A stretch of 64,000 nucleotides of DNA from Dermacentor variabilis (GCF_050947875.1 NC_134568.1:203175729-203239728), one strand, 5' to 3'; counted from the first letter of the stretch, positions 43,441 to 56,725 are shown. The notes: a model not told the origin generated them from the letters alone. Numbers and translations: made by a program.

Positions 43441-43774
43441 GACTGTTCATGTGCCTGTGTTGCGCTACATGAAGTGCATGAGCCCTCAGAGATTGGTGGC
43501 ATTTTGTTTGGTGAAAACGTCCGAACGGTATGCGCATCCTGTGACCACCGAAGCGCATCGGCAATGTGGCGATTTGTCATTAAATTTTCGCAATATCGCG
43601 ATTTTCCTGATTTCTACAATGATTCAAGACGGCTATACATGTAATCTTAGAGTTCGCTTTTATTCCACAATCACCAAATCTTTCAAGTCCTTCATAGAAA
43701 TTGTTCTCCTTTGACATTTCTGTACCGCAGGTACAGTAAATTCATATGGTTCAGATATATTCGTCTTCCACATG

Positions 43775-43850
43775 CATGGGTGTTTAGCCCAGGGCTTAAG
43801 ACACTCGGCTTCGGAGTGGTGTCTTAGGTTCGAAACGCACCACTGCCAAA
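43775..43850 (+). repeat. tRNA-like sequence (SINE head or tRNA pseudogene)
   Basis: GTGTTTAGCCCAGGGCTTAA resembles a D-arm/A box. CACTC-GGCTTCG-GAGTG pairs as a 5-bp anticodon stem with a 7-nt loop, and GGTTCGAAACG resembles the T-loop/B box. The acceptor ends do not pair well, so it is not a working tRNA gene. Confidence 0.4.
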
Positions 43851-44166
43851 ATTTTTCCTTAGAATTAGTTTTTTATACATTATATTCTTTAAAGCGATTC
43901 ATTTTGCGTGATGGACGGTCGGACAGACAGGTTTGCTGTTTAGAAATGCTTACGAATTTAAAATGTGTAAGCTAAGATACCGCAACCTTCAGTTTTTCTT
44001 CTTTTATTTTTACTCAATGGTTTCTGTGCTGCGCTAACCCATACGGCTGTCAACACTGATGTATCGCTTGCATTGTTATGTCACAGAGAAGTGTGAAGTC
44101 AATGTGGTCTGCATGTTTTTTCTATTTTTGTTTCGAGCATATGAATTTTTTTTCTTTTTTTTTCAG

Positions 44167-44204
44167 GGCAGCTGTGCACTTGGGGGTCGCATTTGAAATT
44201 CTTT
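44167..44204 (+). other. candidate small internal exon
   Basis: A very strong acceptor (ATTTTTTTTCTTTTTTTTTCAG, ending 44166) is followed by 38 nt whose phase-1 reading is AAVHLGVAFEIL, and then by a good donor, GTAAGC, at 44205. No protein family is recognised. Chance acceptor-donor pairs occur in long AT-rich DNA, so confidence is low. Confidence 0.25.
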
Positions 44205-47200
44205 GTAAGCTATCATTGTTCATATGACATTCCGTGCCAATGGTAGAAGTCCAGGGCCCTTTCTCACAGCAAGAGGAAAACCTAGATGAAGTGATTCATA
44301 ACTCTTATTTAATGTGGCCTTGAAGGTTAATTTGGCTGTGCAGAGAAAGCAATGACAATAAATTTGCGGCACGGACAAGGCTAATGCAAGGTGCATTTTG
44401 TTTTTTGAATAGTGAGGTATCACATTTGCACTGTTTCCTTGACATAAGCCATTGCAGCTTAAAATAGGCAGTGTGCTATTATTTTGCTATTCTAAGTAGT
44501 CGTGTGTGCTACCTGCATCATCTGATCATTTCCGGAATTTCAGAGGCTACTAGGATCTTGTAGCTTTTTCATTTAGCTATAAGTCTGAGTTGGACTCTAC
44601 CTTGCCAAATTACGATGTTTAAATGCTGAAGGTCGGCTTCAGGAAAGGGAGTATTTTGTTGTGCTACTTGTCAGTAAGTAATATGGCCTTTCCATTGTGA
44701 AATTCACAGTATGCATTGTGAATTTGATATCAGAACAATGATGATGAGGTTGTTTGACAGAGAGTATTTAGTTTTCTTTTCTCTCTACATCTTTTTAAGG
44801 AGTATGTCACAAAATTTTTGTCGCGTTTTTATCGCTATAATGGATAGCTGTCAACCCAATAATTATGCTATGGTGCCTCAATTGCTTGGTTAACAATGCA
44901 GAATTAATAATAATTAATATATTATCTCTTAATGTGACATGTCGGAATAATTCCAAGTGTAGTGTGGCCTCGTATGTGAAGCAGAAGTCTGCTGATGTCA
45001 CCAAAACTCGATGTGGTGGTCTCATGTTACCAGACACAACTGACATTCAACACACTGACTGGATATCAGGGGAGAGAGTCCTCGTTCATTCCAATGAGAA
45101 GCGAGCAATAGGAAGGCCAATTTGACAGCTTTTAGTGACACGGTGATTATATGACTGTCAACTACTTAATTGAGCCAACTGGCTTGTGCTTGAGTTGTTT
45201 GTGACACTGCATAAACGCCAACTATGGTTTCAGTGGTGTGAATAGTCCCCTGCTGCACGCCTAAAAAAGTGCTGCACTTGGTCACATTTTAAACTAGCTG
45301 CTTAAACTGTGATGTAATAATTACCTGTGGTGCTCAAGGAATGAAGACGCATGTTATAACTGTGGGAATAGCAGCTAAATGAAAAAGCACGCAAGTGGGA
45401 CACAAAATTTTTGTGTCGGTACTCCTTTAATGAATTTCTCCTAGGTGCATTGCTTGATTTTAAGAAAGTAATAATTATGCACAATTTCTTTTGCACTGTC
45501 AATGCCTTGTTTCCACTCGTGCACAATACCAGAAACCATTAGGCCAGCCAATCCCTGTGTAAGCAGCTGAATCTTTCTCTGAGGAGGCACAGAGGAGGAA
45601 GTTCCAACTTTTTGCAGTCTTGGTTGTCAGTAGAAGATTGCGACCATGTATACTCCAGGCTGAAAATCAAGCTTTTCCAGTTCGCAGAAATGGCGGGTCT
45701 TCTATTCAAAACATGATTCCAGGGCCCACAACGAGCTCTTCATGGTAGGCCAGCCACAGTGCAGTTGTAATACTAATCAGCAACTTTTGAAAGCACCACA
45801 AGTAAATTTTTGTGTGTTTGTGTGTGTGCTGTGAGAATGGCATAATTTTTGCAACCATTATTTAGGCAAGTAAGTCTTTTAAAACATTGCTTACTTTAAA
45901 GATTTATTCAAGAGCGCACTCTGAATGCAGCTTTGCTGCCTTTTGAGCTTACAATTCTATCCAAATCTTAGCCTGTTCTTTCTCTACGCTGTTTGCTTTA
46001 TTTGAAAGTCAAGTTTGCTACATTCAATGACGCTCTCAGAAAAATCAAACCGGTCCCCATACCTTTTTAGAAACATTTTAGTTACTATTTTAACTAAGAC
46101 AATATTATTTTTGTTGCATTGATAATTAGGTTTCTAAGTTCTCTGTAAAGAAGTTGTATTTACTAATGGCCCACTGTGTTAGTCATATCCATGGCAACCA
46201 TACTGAATTACTTTTATATTTATGAAATAAACTGCATTTTTTACTGCTCTCGCATCTATGAGCCATTATGGAAGGTTGTGTCTGTGTAGAGACAAGAAAC
46301 AGCCTTTCTGCATGCTGTTTTGTCTGTCTTAATACGCACTTTCCACACACTTGCACTCAGTTCTGCTGCCATCAGTACTGCATGTAACCGTTTATGGTGC
46401 AGTTTACCTAAGTTGATAGTGGTATTGATTGGCTGTATTCGATTGTGGAAATTGGATATGTGGCTTTTGTATATAAATCCATGCATTTTCATACCAGTGC
46501 AATCGCCTATCTGTTGAACAACGGAAATAGAATTTGAATTTTTGGAGTATTTCAGACAGGCATGCTTATTGTGTGCGCTTCTACAGTCAGCATGCATAGT
46601 ATGGAATGCTAATACTGATTCATTATTGTTGCAAAACAATGGTCCTTCAGAGTTTGAAAATATACAACAATTTGCAGGCATGGGGCTCAAACGTTCAGAA
46701 TGGCTGAACAAAATGAGTGGACTACTATGCACTATACGCAGTGCGTGTGTTGGCATGTGCTGAAATACAGCACCTGTTTCAACTGTCTCTTCAGTTCTTA
46801 AAAATAATGGGAAATAATGAAGATGCGTGTGTAGTAGCAGATGTCAGAATCTGTATGAAAACCTCCAATAATGTTTCATTACCAACTTTTGTACACATTA
46901 ATGTTGGTGAGTGCTGACGCCATGTTATCATTAGAAATCCTTATAGTACTAGCACGAGCTTAGGCAAATCCCCTGGCACAATCTGCCATAGGGTACATTG
47001 CTGTTTTACAGACTGCCCTGCAGTTTAAAAGTAAGGTGCAATATATAGAGCACAAATACATTTCCTGAGCGTTGGGAGAACTATTTCGGTTCTGGTGCTA
47101 CGTTTGACAAAAGCATACTGTTGGACTGTATCTATTACTTCTTTAAATGATTATCAGGGACACTTGGTAATCTTGAAATATTACAGTGGAATGAAATCAA

Positions 47201-47719
47201 GGGCTTGACAACAGCTCATCTGTTTAGGAATGAACTTGGCACAAGAAAGACACTGACTACAGACAAAATGAAAATTTTATTCTGGTCGTTGCCTTTCTTG
47301 TGCTTTTGTAGTCACATGTACGGTACATGCACTCAACCTTCCAGGATCGTAAGCATGATAAGTAGAGCTAACAGCACCTATAAAGCTAAAACAAGCCTAA
47401 ATATGCAATGTCTGCATCGCAGCTGCAGTAGTGCTTCCCAAGGTGGCTACTATCCGTAAGCGGAGGGAGCATTAGCTGAGCTACCAGCTGGCTTGTAAAA
47501 GTGTAGGGCTAGAGTACAGCTTACAGAAGATGGCTACTAGCCCTACCCTTACCTGGATGAAGCGAGAAGGTAGACGTGTACTAGCTAGTTACGTGTTTCC
47601 TGGGTTGGGCCACTGGCTATGTACAACTGTGCATGTGACATAGGGTGTAGGTGAACACTCTTGAAAGATCTCCCAGAATGTGCGTATGCCTGAGTAGACA
47701 AAATACAAGAGGCAAGAAG

Positions 47720-48018
47720 TAAAGAAGTTGACAACAGAAAATTGAAGTCATCTACAGAGAATAAGTGGAGAAGTGGCATTGAAAGCAGCTGAGTGTGGAA
47801 AAGGAAGTGTGAGCAGAATGGGACCAGAGTGTGCATTGAGTGAGGAGCGGTGATCTACAAAGAAGTGTCGAAAAAGTTGGCAACAGAAAATTAATAAAGT
47901 CGGCTATACAGAAGTGAAGAAGTTGACAGCCGAAGGAGCCGGGTATGCAGAAAGAAATTAGTGAACGCAATGGAACCAGAGCATGTATTATGTGAGGGGC
48001 ATTCAACTACATAGAAGT
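47720..48018. repeat. diverged tandem duplication, period about 146 bp
   Basis: Two units each run AAGTTG-CAACAGAAAATT ... GTG-AGCAGAATGG-ACCAGAG ... CTACA-AGAAGTG. The order of landmarks is the same in both, with about a quarter of positions changed. Confidence 0.6.
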
Positions 48019-49624
48019 GAAGACATTTTAATAAAAAAAAATGAAAACTTCGCTCATAACTGGAGATTGTATTATAGGCAAAGGCCTATTTCTTCCCATA
48101 AGTCAGGGCTGCACCCTTTTAGTCTATGAGCATGAATTATAGGTTGATAAGTAGTTTAGCACTGACATTATGATGCCTATAAATGCCTATTTCGGTTCTT
48201 TGTGCCTATGTATGAGCCTATTTTTGCTTTTAGCACCTGAAATTTTTCGTATGGGTGCTCATTTTGTTTCGGAAGCGCATTCTTGTTTCAGAAAGACCTA
48301 GCAGCATTGGCAGATGCTGTTGCTAATGGCAGTGCACCTGGCAATGCGATTTAGCAAATAAGGGCTTGTGTGGAAATGTTTATTGATTTTTTTAAGATAT
48401 CTCGCCACCTTCCCAACACTGATTAGCCATGACAGAGAAAAAGGTCACAGAGGCTTTACCCTTTCTTAGCACCTACGCTCTTTCGTGGTTGTGTAGAGAA
48501 AATAGCCTATGGCGGTTCATCGAAACCAGTAAGGTCTACCACTCGGCCTGCTGCTTTCTTTAATAAGTGTACATCAGGAGGTACTTCTGCTGTACCTCTA
48601 ACGTGTGATAATAACAAAACCGAAAAAAGCTTTGCAAAGAATATAGTCATATCGATAAAGAAAAAGCGCTTACGGAACAGTTCTTGTGAACAGGTCATGA
48701 GGCATGACATACAATAACAATGTACCATAACGTAAGTCTAATGTATCCTATGTGTAGAGCAGCTGCTTTCGAAAAAGTTCTGCGCAAGATTGTGGTCTAT
48801 GCAAACGAGAAAAACAATTTAGTTTTTTTCCCCTCAAAGAAATTTGCGAGGTCTCTGAGAACACTCAAGAATCGCAGTGAGTGTGAGGCCCTTAAAAATA
48901 TGGAAATGCAAAAACATTCTAATCACTTCTGTCGATACTGAGCGCTTGTTTTCATCCCATACAAGCTTAGTACGTGAGAGTTAGAAGAGACACAATCTTG
49001 AACTTAGAAATCTAGAGATGATAATCATTTGTTACTGTGATAGGTTTGGAAAATATTTCTAAACGCACATTATTCAATGCTTCTTTCCTTACTGGAGCAT
49101 TGCTTGACTTCAGTTCATTAGGCATAAATATTTCCTTGCATCTTGTTTAGCGGCTTGTCGTATTTTGTTTTTCATGCTTGCTCCACTTGATGTGATTATC
49201 AGCAGATAGTCGGATAACAATACACACTATGTGCGTATTGTATCAGAATAGATGTGTTAAACATGTTAATTGCAGTATGCGGTGACAAAAAAGCGGCTTA
49301 TTATGTGTCCAATAAAGCCTCGGGAATTGATGGCTTGCACAATGAGGCCATTGTGCAAACGTGACCTCGCAAGTGAACGCTAGTTCAGGTTTCCTACCAT
49401 GAAAATTGGCAATAAACCTTCAATACAGAAAACAAGCCACGATTTCCGAACAATTCAGAATGCCTTTATCAGGTTTAAAGTGCCAGTTCTAGCTGCTAAG
49501 ACCCACAATTTTAGTGCCTAAATACCCGGCCTCTACTTATAACAGATCTCTACATATGCATGGGATTCGCCATTTTTCTGATTCCTATTTATGATAAATT
49601 ACTAGTATTACTGCTACTATAGTT

Positions 49625-49860
49625 CGCCAAACTCACTTATGATCCGGCTCACTCATCAGTCCAACCTGTGAGTCTGAGTTACCTTGATGAGTACAAGCCA
49701 GTGCAAGCGTGAGTTTGTGTGAGGCTGAGTGAGCATCGATAGTCTGAGTCTGAATGAGTCCGAGCACATTTATCCGAGCAGATGCGAATCTAAGTAACTC
49801 TAAAACACATGTAAAATCAATTTTGAGTCCACAAGACCACATGGAAGGATGAGTCTATGA
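49625..49860. repeat. GAGTCTGAGTGAG-type degenerate repeat
   Basis: Many spaced copies of GAGTCTGAG / GAGTGAG / GAGTCCGAG. A related short stretch lies at 56935-57020 (AAGTCTGAGTCAAAGTGAGC ... CATGAGTGAGTCC). Probably two parts of one dispersed repeat family. Confidence 0.55.
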
Positions 49861-51304
49861 ATTGTGTCTGTTGGAACCAGTCAGCCGAAGTGTGGTCATG
49901 TGAACAAAGGATTGGCATTCATTAAAATCAAAATGTAGAAACGTAGGGTGTCAGACAATAAAAGTATATATATTACATATTAAATTACACAGTCGCTTCT
50001 GAGTAACGACTGTTCACTACACCAATTAAAGGTTGTGGAAGCATTATAGAATACTTGCAATAAAGTAGATCCTCCTTAAGAATTTAGTATGAAATTGGTG
50101 TTGGTCTCAACAAATCTCGCTGCAAGTTGCAAGATTCTCATTTTTCCTGATCATGATGAAACCCCATGCACCATCACACCATGACTGGGCGGTGTGGGAA
50201 TAGAACTCAAAGGGACCATGAAGATGTTTCACCAAAACTTTGTCTTTAGAAGCGATCCACAGAGCTCAAAATCTTATATTTGCAGTGTGCCTAAACATTT
50301 ATGACACAAAATAAATGAAACAGGATTACTACAACCAAAAGGAAGATGTAAAAAGAGACAGGTAATGGATTTGCACAACACAGAACTGGTTTATGCACCA
50401 TTACTTAAGCTACTGAGTAATTATTGCTAGCAGCGCTGTGCGAATCTGTGCACCATCACAAAACCTGACATTTCAACTTGCTTTCTCAAAAATTATTCAG
50501 GTCCCTTTTATGTTGTTGAGAAAAATTTACCAAAGTATGCAGGGCATTATCAGCTGCGTCATATCTGAAGTGTGTTATTGTGGTCCCTGAGCAGTGTCCT
50601 CTCCCAATTATCACACTGAGGACTTCCTCAATTATTCTTTTTATAGACTCAGCCCTGCAGATTTCTTGTCAGTGTCGATGTTGTCATAGCTGCTTATGCT
50701 ACAGAAACATTTCCTTCCCACGAAACACAGAACCTCTTAAAAACCTCTTGAAACGACTACAAACGGCTATAGACGTCTTGGTCTATGATAAGACAGAAAA
50801 TGATTTTTTTTAAACATAACCTCAGCACTTGGAATATGCTAGTACATATTCTATCTGCGGCAAAACTCACTACTGGTGTCACTAGAGTCTATTTTGGTAA
50901 ATACATTCAGAACGTCTAACTCAAGAACTTTTTTAGATCTTTTTGTCTAAAAGTGCATAAAATTCCAAACGACGTGCACTGGGCACTGGGCACGGGGCAC
51001 TGGCCCCGTATAAGCTGCCACTATTATAACCAATTTCTCAGTGCCAGTGTACATACACAGTTCTACTAATAATTACTTTTTCTAAGCCTTAAAAAATTTA
51101 TCTGTACGTAGTCACTGCAATGTAAGAACTCATAAATTAACTCTGTTGTGTCATACAAGTATTCCATACATGAGTAAAAATGTGCTACAACAGCGTACAT
51201 TACACTTATGCACAATGCACAGATGTATGCACAAATGTATTCAAGCCAGTACGTGATTAGTTCTGTATTCTAAATGTTTTCTGTGTGATTTAGTTTCTTT
51301 ACAG

Positions 51305-51363
51305 GAATTTACTGTACAGCATCGGCAAGCAGTCTAACTTAAGATTTATGTGTGCTGTAAAAG
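51305..51363 (+). other. candidate internal exon
   Basis: The acceptor TTTAGTTTCTTTACAG ends at 51304. Then come 59 nt whose one open phase reads NLLYSIGKQSNLRFMCAVK, followed by a donor, AAAG-GTATGC, at 51364. No family is recognised. It is on the same strand as the other candidates in this region. Confidence 0.3.
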
Positions 51364-52460
51364 GTATGCTTTGCCGCTACAATTGATAAAACATGGGCTG
51401 AGGCTTCCATACAAGGACGAACGTCAATTTCGCTCTACCACCGTCAGCACTTGGCTGGCGCTTGCAAAATTAATCACATCGGGTAGCTTGTACCAGACTG
51501 TTTTAACCTTATTGTGAGGAGGTCACACAGTGATGCGTGGAGGTGCCTGCATCCGAGATAGAGATTGTGCTGCAACATATGTGCGTGTAGAGCAGGCATG
51601 ATGCTGAGGGTTCCAGTAGTTTGCAGAGGTGCTTTTAAAATTTTTTCATAACTATAATTTTACCTGTGCTGTTTTTGTCACCTATTTCAACAATGTCATT
51701 GGAGTTGTTATCACAATTTAGCAATTTATTTGCCCTGGTCCATTAGCCTGCCACATTTGACTTTTCACTAGGTGGGCAATTATTCAGCATGGACCATTAC
51801 TTGAATACACCTTTTTGTGTGCAGTGGCTTCTCAATTGCGAGTCAACGTAGATTCTCAGAATTACCTGAGGCTGTAGATGCACTGATGAATTTGCTACTT
51901 ATACGAATCACTTTGCACTTTCTCGCACAAACAGCATGTTAACACTTCCAAGACAGTGGGCAATGTTATCGTTTGATTACATCATCAGATACTTTCAATT
52001 TTGTATGATGCATCATCCAAGGTGATGCATCGTTTGTGTGAGGTATTGCCCTAAGTCAATAAATGGCACAGGAAAATATATCAACAAAAGTGACTGATCC
52101 AGCAAGGAGTGTTGTTTTGGAACACTGCTTTATCACCAGTTCTCTTTTGCATGCTACCTGCTCACTCTGTACTGTGTCATGTTTAAGTTTGAAAAAAAGC
52201 AACAGCTAGGCTGTGCGAAATGCCAAACTTGCTTTTAGTTTAACAATATAAAACGCTACTTAACTTTTTAATTAATTTAGTACATCTTTTACCTGCAGAG
52301 TGGATTATTGTTTTGAACTGATTATATTTTGCAGGAAGCTTCTCAGACTTGTTTGACAAGTTCATAAATGGCTTTTAGCCACAAAACACCATATATTAAT
52401 TTCAAGGCTGACTTTGACTCTGCTCTGCAATTTAATAACTATATGCCAGAAAATATACTA

Positions 52461-52989
52461 ATACTATATACTAGTATAACTAATAAAAATCGGGCCCCTC
52501 GGTTAACCCCCACTCTTCTCGTTTATTACATAACGAAGGTCTCGAATCCGGCAACATTGATGCCTTCAGGTAGCATGTGTGTGTTTATTGACCAGTTGCC
52601 TTCACCCAAAAAGATCACGTTGTCGTGACGCCTGCGGCAGAAAGGACGTTCCATGTCCGCCGCCAAGGTCTGTGAGTGGTGGCGCTGGCTAACACTCCCA
52701 GGTTTCTACTAGGACACATAAATACCCAAGAAAGTAGATAGCTGAATTGCACTAGCTCAATTGGGAGAGCATCGCACGCGAAATGCGAAGGTTGTGGTTT
52801 CGGTTCCCACCTGCGTCAAGTTGTTTTTTCATCCACTTTAATTTGCAACAATTTATCGTTTCTTTATTTCATTTATTAAGCACAAGTAATTTCCCCTATG
52901 TTGTCCTTGGTGTCAGTGTTCATTGGCTTCTTATGATATGACTGATAAAAATCTGGCCCCTCGGTTAACCCCCTTTCTTCTCGTTTAGG
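52461..52989 (+). repeat. composite tRNA-derived SINE with duplicated end module and 10-bp target duplication
   Basis: The unit is flanked by AAATATACTA at 52451-52460 and 52990-52999. Near both ends it carries the same module of about 50 bp (TAATAAAAATCGGGCCCCTC at 52477-52526; TGATAAAAATCTGGCCCCTC at 52936-52987). Between the modules lies a non-tRNA segment with CTCGAATCCGGCAACATTGA and ACATAAATACCCAAGAAAGT. A tRNA-like head follows (CACTAGCTCAATTGGGAGAG with TTTCGGTTCCCACC, about 52748-52815), then an AT-rich tail. The flanking duplication indicates that the whole 529 bp moved as one unit. Confidence 0.75.
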
Positions 52990-53176
52990 AAATATACTAG
53001 TCATTTTAAACATCATCACATACATACCTTAATATAGCCGTAATTTAAGAGAAAGGAGTGGGCTTAAATTTATTTTTAATGTGAGCCAAACTTCTTACTT
53101 AGCACATATTGCTAATTGAAGTTCCAATTTCAACATTCCCATTTCCTCCCTCGCCTTTTTTCCCTCTTCTGCGCAG

Positions 53177-53383
53177 GTATTGCTTGCCTGTGTCTACAAG
53201 AACCTTCACGCGTGGCCTGTGACAGCAAGCTATTGTGGGCAGCCAGTGTTCTCCTACGAAGGCTGGCCTGCTCTGGCAGCGGCAGCAATTATCTTCAAGA
53301 TTTATCCATGATCACCTTTGCTGCTATTTGTCACTTTTGGTAATTACACTTTCTGCATCTTTTCAAATTTATTAGGTAATAAA
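53177..53383 (+). other. candidate terminal exon with poly(A) signal
   Basis: A long pyrimidine tract (TCCTCCCTCGCCTTTTTTCC) and GCGCAG end at 53176. The next 44 codons read VLLACVYKNLHAWPVTA, then SYCGQPVFSYEGWPALAAAA and IIFKIYP, to a TGA at 53309-53311. AATAAA lies at 53378-53383. The coding part is distinctly richer in G+C than its surroundings. An alternative phase (to TAA at 53341) is also open, so the frame is not certain. The family is unknown. This is the best host-exon candidate in the window. Confidence 0.4.
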
Positions 53384-54649
53384 GTATGAGTATGTGACAT
53401 GGTGTGAAGTTGATGTCTTGCTGCATTTTCGCTTGCAATCATGTTTTATGCATGAGAAGCTCATCGAACAATTTATGAAAAAATAACACCATATTATGAT
53501 TTACCTTTCAGTTCTGGTAACATGCAACGTACAAGGTATTCACTAATGGATGGTATGCCGAAGAACTGGCCATTATTTCTGCGTGATGCTGTGCAAGCAT
53601 GTGGCGTTACCTTACAAGGGGCACCCACGAAGTAAGCTACAATTTACTTTTAAACGAAGCATGAACACCAGAAAAAAAATATATTTATATTGCCAATTAG
53701 AGGGGTTCGCAGAGTGTTTTTCCAGATGTGTACTATCCTTTATTTCTTAAGAATTCATTGCAGCACAGCGTTCTGTTTCGTATGCTGGTGTTAGGATATT
53801 GTGCCCCCTGTAGCTGAAACCAGGATGTAATTTTTGCCTGAACTACAGCATCACTGACAAAATGTTTCCCTGCTAGAAACTATTTCAATTTGGTGGAGAC
53901 CCAGCAGGGCAAAGTTTTTTCGATAATGACGTGTTTCATGCAGAGATGTTCTTCTTTAGGTCAATGGGCAAACATTGGCATGATATCACCATACCGTACA
54001 GATCCTGTTTTATTTGCAAAATAATTCTGACAGGCGGCATTCAATTGATTGGTCTAAGTAAAAAGCACTAATTGACCAATGAGGCTGTACTACACTATTC
54101 CCATGGTTCACATCTGGAAAAGCTACCTGTGCATCACTCTATCCGACAATATAAACTTTTTTTTCTGATGTCCGTGCCTTATTTAAAATAAATTGTAACT
54201 GTGGGCAAACCTCATGTTACTGTAACAGCTGCCGCAAGAATTTGAGAGTATGTCTAAAAGAAGTCTTCAGTTGTTCTTGTCAAGCTGTCCATTACCAACT
54301 TTTAGCGTAATGTTAGCAGGGCTTACTGAAGTACTTCTAGACTTGATCAAGACAGCTACTAGAATTTTGAATTAGCCGTTCAAGACATCTTTTAGACATC
54401 AAATAGCTGCTTGCATGTTTCGTGGGTTCTCGTCCAGCAAGCAGATTTGCCTCCTTCAGGTCTGCCGACCTGGGCTTCTCGCTGAGCCGAGCAGCAGGCA
54501 TCAGCAGCAGCAGCAGCTGTGGAAGTATATGGCCCAACCGAACTGGCAGTTTGTGTTAGGCTGATTTTTTAGAGTGGAGCTTTCTTTGCTTAACTCCCTG
54601 AAGCTTTAGTGTATGAAAGTAATGTTTCTCAACCAATAGACAAGTTAAT

Positions 54650-55110
54650 AGCCCTCAGTGTTCACCTACAGAGTAGTGCCAGTGAGCAGTTCGTAATCAA
54701 ACAATCAATGAGAACATAAAATATGTACCTTTAGTACTGGCTCATAGGTATCTCTAAAGCACACATTTAAGCAGTAGCACACAATATTGAATAGCTTCCT
54801 TGATTTACTTATATTTAGGCTAACGATTTCTCGGTCAACTGGGTATGTGCCAGTGAGTGCTCCTGCTTATATAACATGGAATATCTTCACCAACTAAGTA
54901 GTGCCAATGAGTGCACCTCTGTTAATGCACGATAAAAATAAGTTTCTACATAAAACCTGTACATGGTACAATGTCTGTTCACAGGTGTCTCTAAATTTAG
55001 AGCACACTGCCCTCTTAATGGAACATAGCATTATATTCACCGGCTTCTTGATTTTCTAATACTTGGTCTACCCTATTCTTGGGCCACTGGATATTTGCCC
55101 ATTCTTGGCC
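54650..55110. repeat. diverged tandem duplication, period about 235-240 bp
   Basis: Landmarks recur in order: AGTAGTGCCAGTGAG / AGTAGTGCCAATGAG; ACATAAAATATGTACC / ACATAAAACCTGTACA; TAGGTATCTCTAAAGCACAC / AGGTGTCTCTAAATTTAGAG; GCTTCCTTGATTTACT / GCTTCTTGATTTTCT. Divergence is high, so the duplication is old. Confidence 0.55.
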
Positions 55111-56629
55111 AATCTCCCAGAATGAGTATGTGCCACTGTGACACATGTACAATTACATTGTACATGTGTCAGAAATGTAATTTAGGTTACTTTTCTGTAC
55201 CCATACACCTCTCGTTACCATTCTTCCCTCGACAAGCATCACACATCGCCATTGTCCTCGTTATATTGCTGCGTTAGCGTAGCGCACTATGCATCCTCCT
55301 GATTTGGTGTTTATATTTCGGCATAGCTTGTGAATGGTGTAGTTCATAAACATTGCATGAGATCAAACTTACATGTGTGGTGCTCAAGCATAAACATTGC
55401 GTGACACATCACACTTTGCGTAGGACAAAATAAAGTTGACTGCACATTTTGCATTTAGTTGCAAAGGATTTAATCAACTGCACCAAATCTTCACTTCAAA
55501 TATCAGGTTCCAATATGCCAAATGCCAAATTTTTTTACACTGGGTCTATAAAAAAACAGCCAAATGTTCACACATTGCTCCTAATATCTGAGAGTTTGGC
55601 TTAACCGAGTTCATCATAACGGAAAGGCAAGCAAGCGCTTTCTCTCTCACCGTCACTACCCCTCCCATGGGCACTCTTTCCTTGCTGCATACTTTTCTAG
55701 AAGACACATAGACTCTACGCCAAAATTGAATGTCACATTGCCGCTCTTTTCTTGTTTGAAAACACCATAAGCTTGTGCTTATGAGGACTTCGTGTTTTTC
55801 ATCTATATGCTGCTGCTGTCTTGGCCACAGTGCAAAACACTCAATACACAATGTGAAATCCTTCAATCGCACTAGACACCCGAGGAAAAATTCTAATATA
55901 AATATTTTATTGGTGTCTATAGGTTTCATCTTATTTGATTGTGAAACGATAGACCTGATATACAAATAAAACTGATAGCCTTTATTGGTCAACTGGACCA
56001 TAATATAATAGTAACACTGGTAAAACTGATAGCTTGTGTTGGTCTGTTAGCTTACAGGTGTACATAGTAGCACTGTGCACCAAAGTGGTTTGTTCTACAA
56101 AATGCATTAATTCATTCTAAAGCGAATCTTTCTACGTGAAACCCTGCCAGACTTTGCTGGTCATGGTTGCTGCTGCTGCCTTGTCAAACAGCTCACATGC
56201 AGGACACCCCTTATACACCAAATGGCGGCCTATATATAAAGCCGCATCTGTTCTACCCCTACAGATGTGCTGTTGGCCAGCTCTGATCTCTACGAAATTA
56301 CGCATTGAAACAACAAACGGTACCTAAATATCCTCACTATAACGAATAAACATCTTGGAATGCATAAATATTTTATTAAAGCGACGACTTTTCTACCTTC
56401 ATTCTGGATGTTTGGCACGTCGGCTTTGTCGACTTCTTGTCAAGCAATACTACCAATACAAGTTTATATCATGATCACTACTTCTATAGCATCTATTGTG
56501 ACCAATAGAGCATTTTATTTGTCCAATACACGTTTATATCACTGCTTCTATTGTTTCAATTGACACATAACGCTTTTTATTTTTCTTATAGAACTATCTA
56601 TTGCCCTGATACAGGAGCGGCAGAAATCT

Positions 56630-56725
56630 TTATGGGACCTGTACACTTTGCTATGGGACCTGCAGGTTTTCCTATTGGACCTATATATTTCGTATAAAAC
56701 CAACAGAGATTTCTATTGGAATTTT
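56630..56725. repeat. short 21-bp tandem repeat
   Basis: Four to five degenerate 21-bp units: TTTATGGGACCTGTACACT, GCTATGGGACCTGCAGGTTT, CCTATTGGACCTATATATTT and a decayed unit ending CTATTGGAATTTT. Confidence 0.6.

Noticed and set aside
43775..43850. Functional tRNA gene
   Set aside because: An anticodon-like stem is present but the acceptor stem does not pair and the T-arm is poor.
46256..46756. 166-codon minus-strand frame as a host gene
   Set aside because: No domain, irregular composition, overlaps frames on the other strand, and no splice or start evidence.
52748..52818. Functional tRNA gene
   Set aside because: It is the head of the composite SINE, flanked by SINE body and target duplications.
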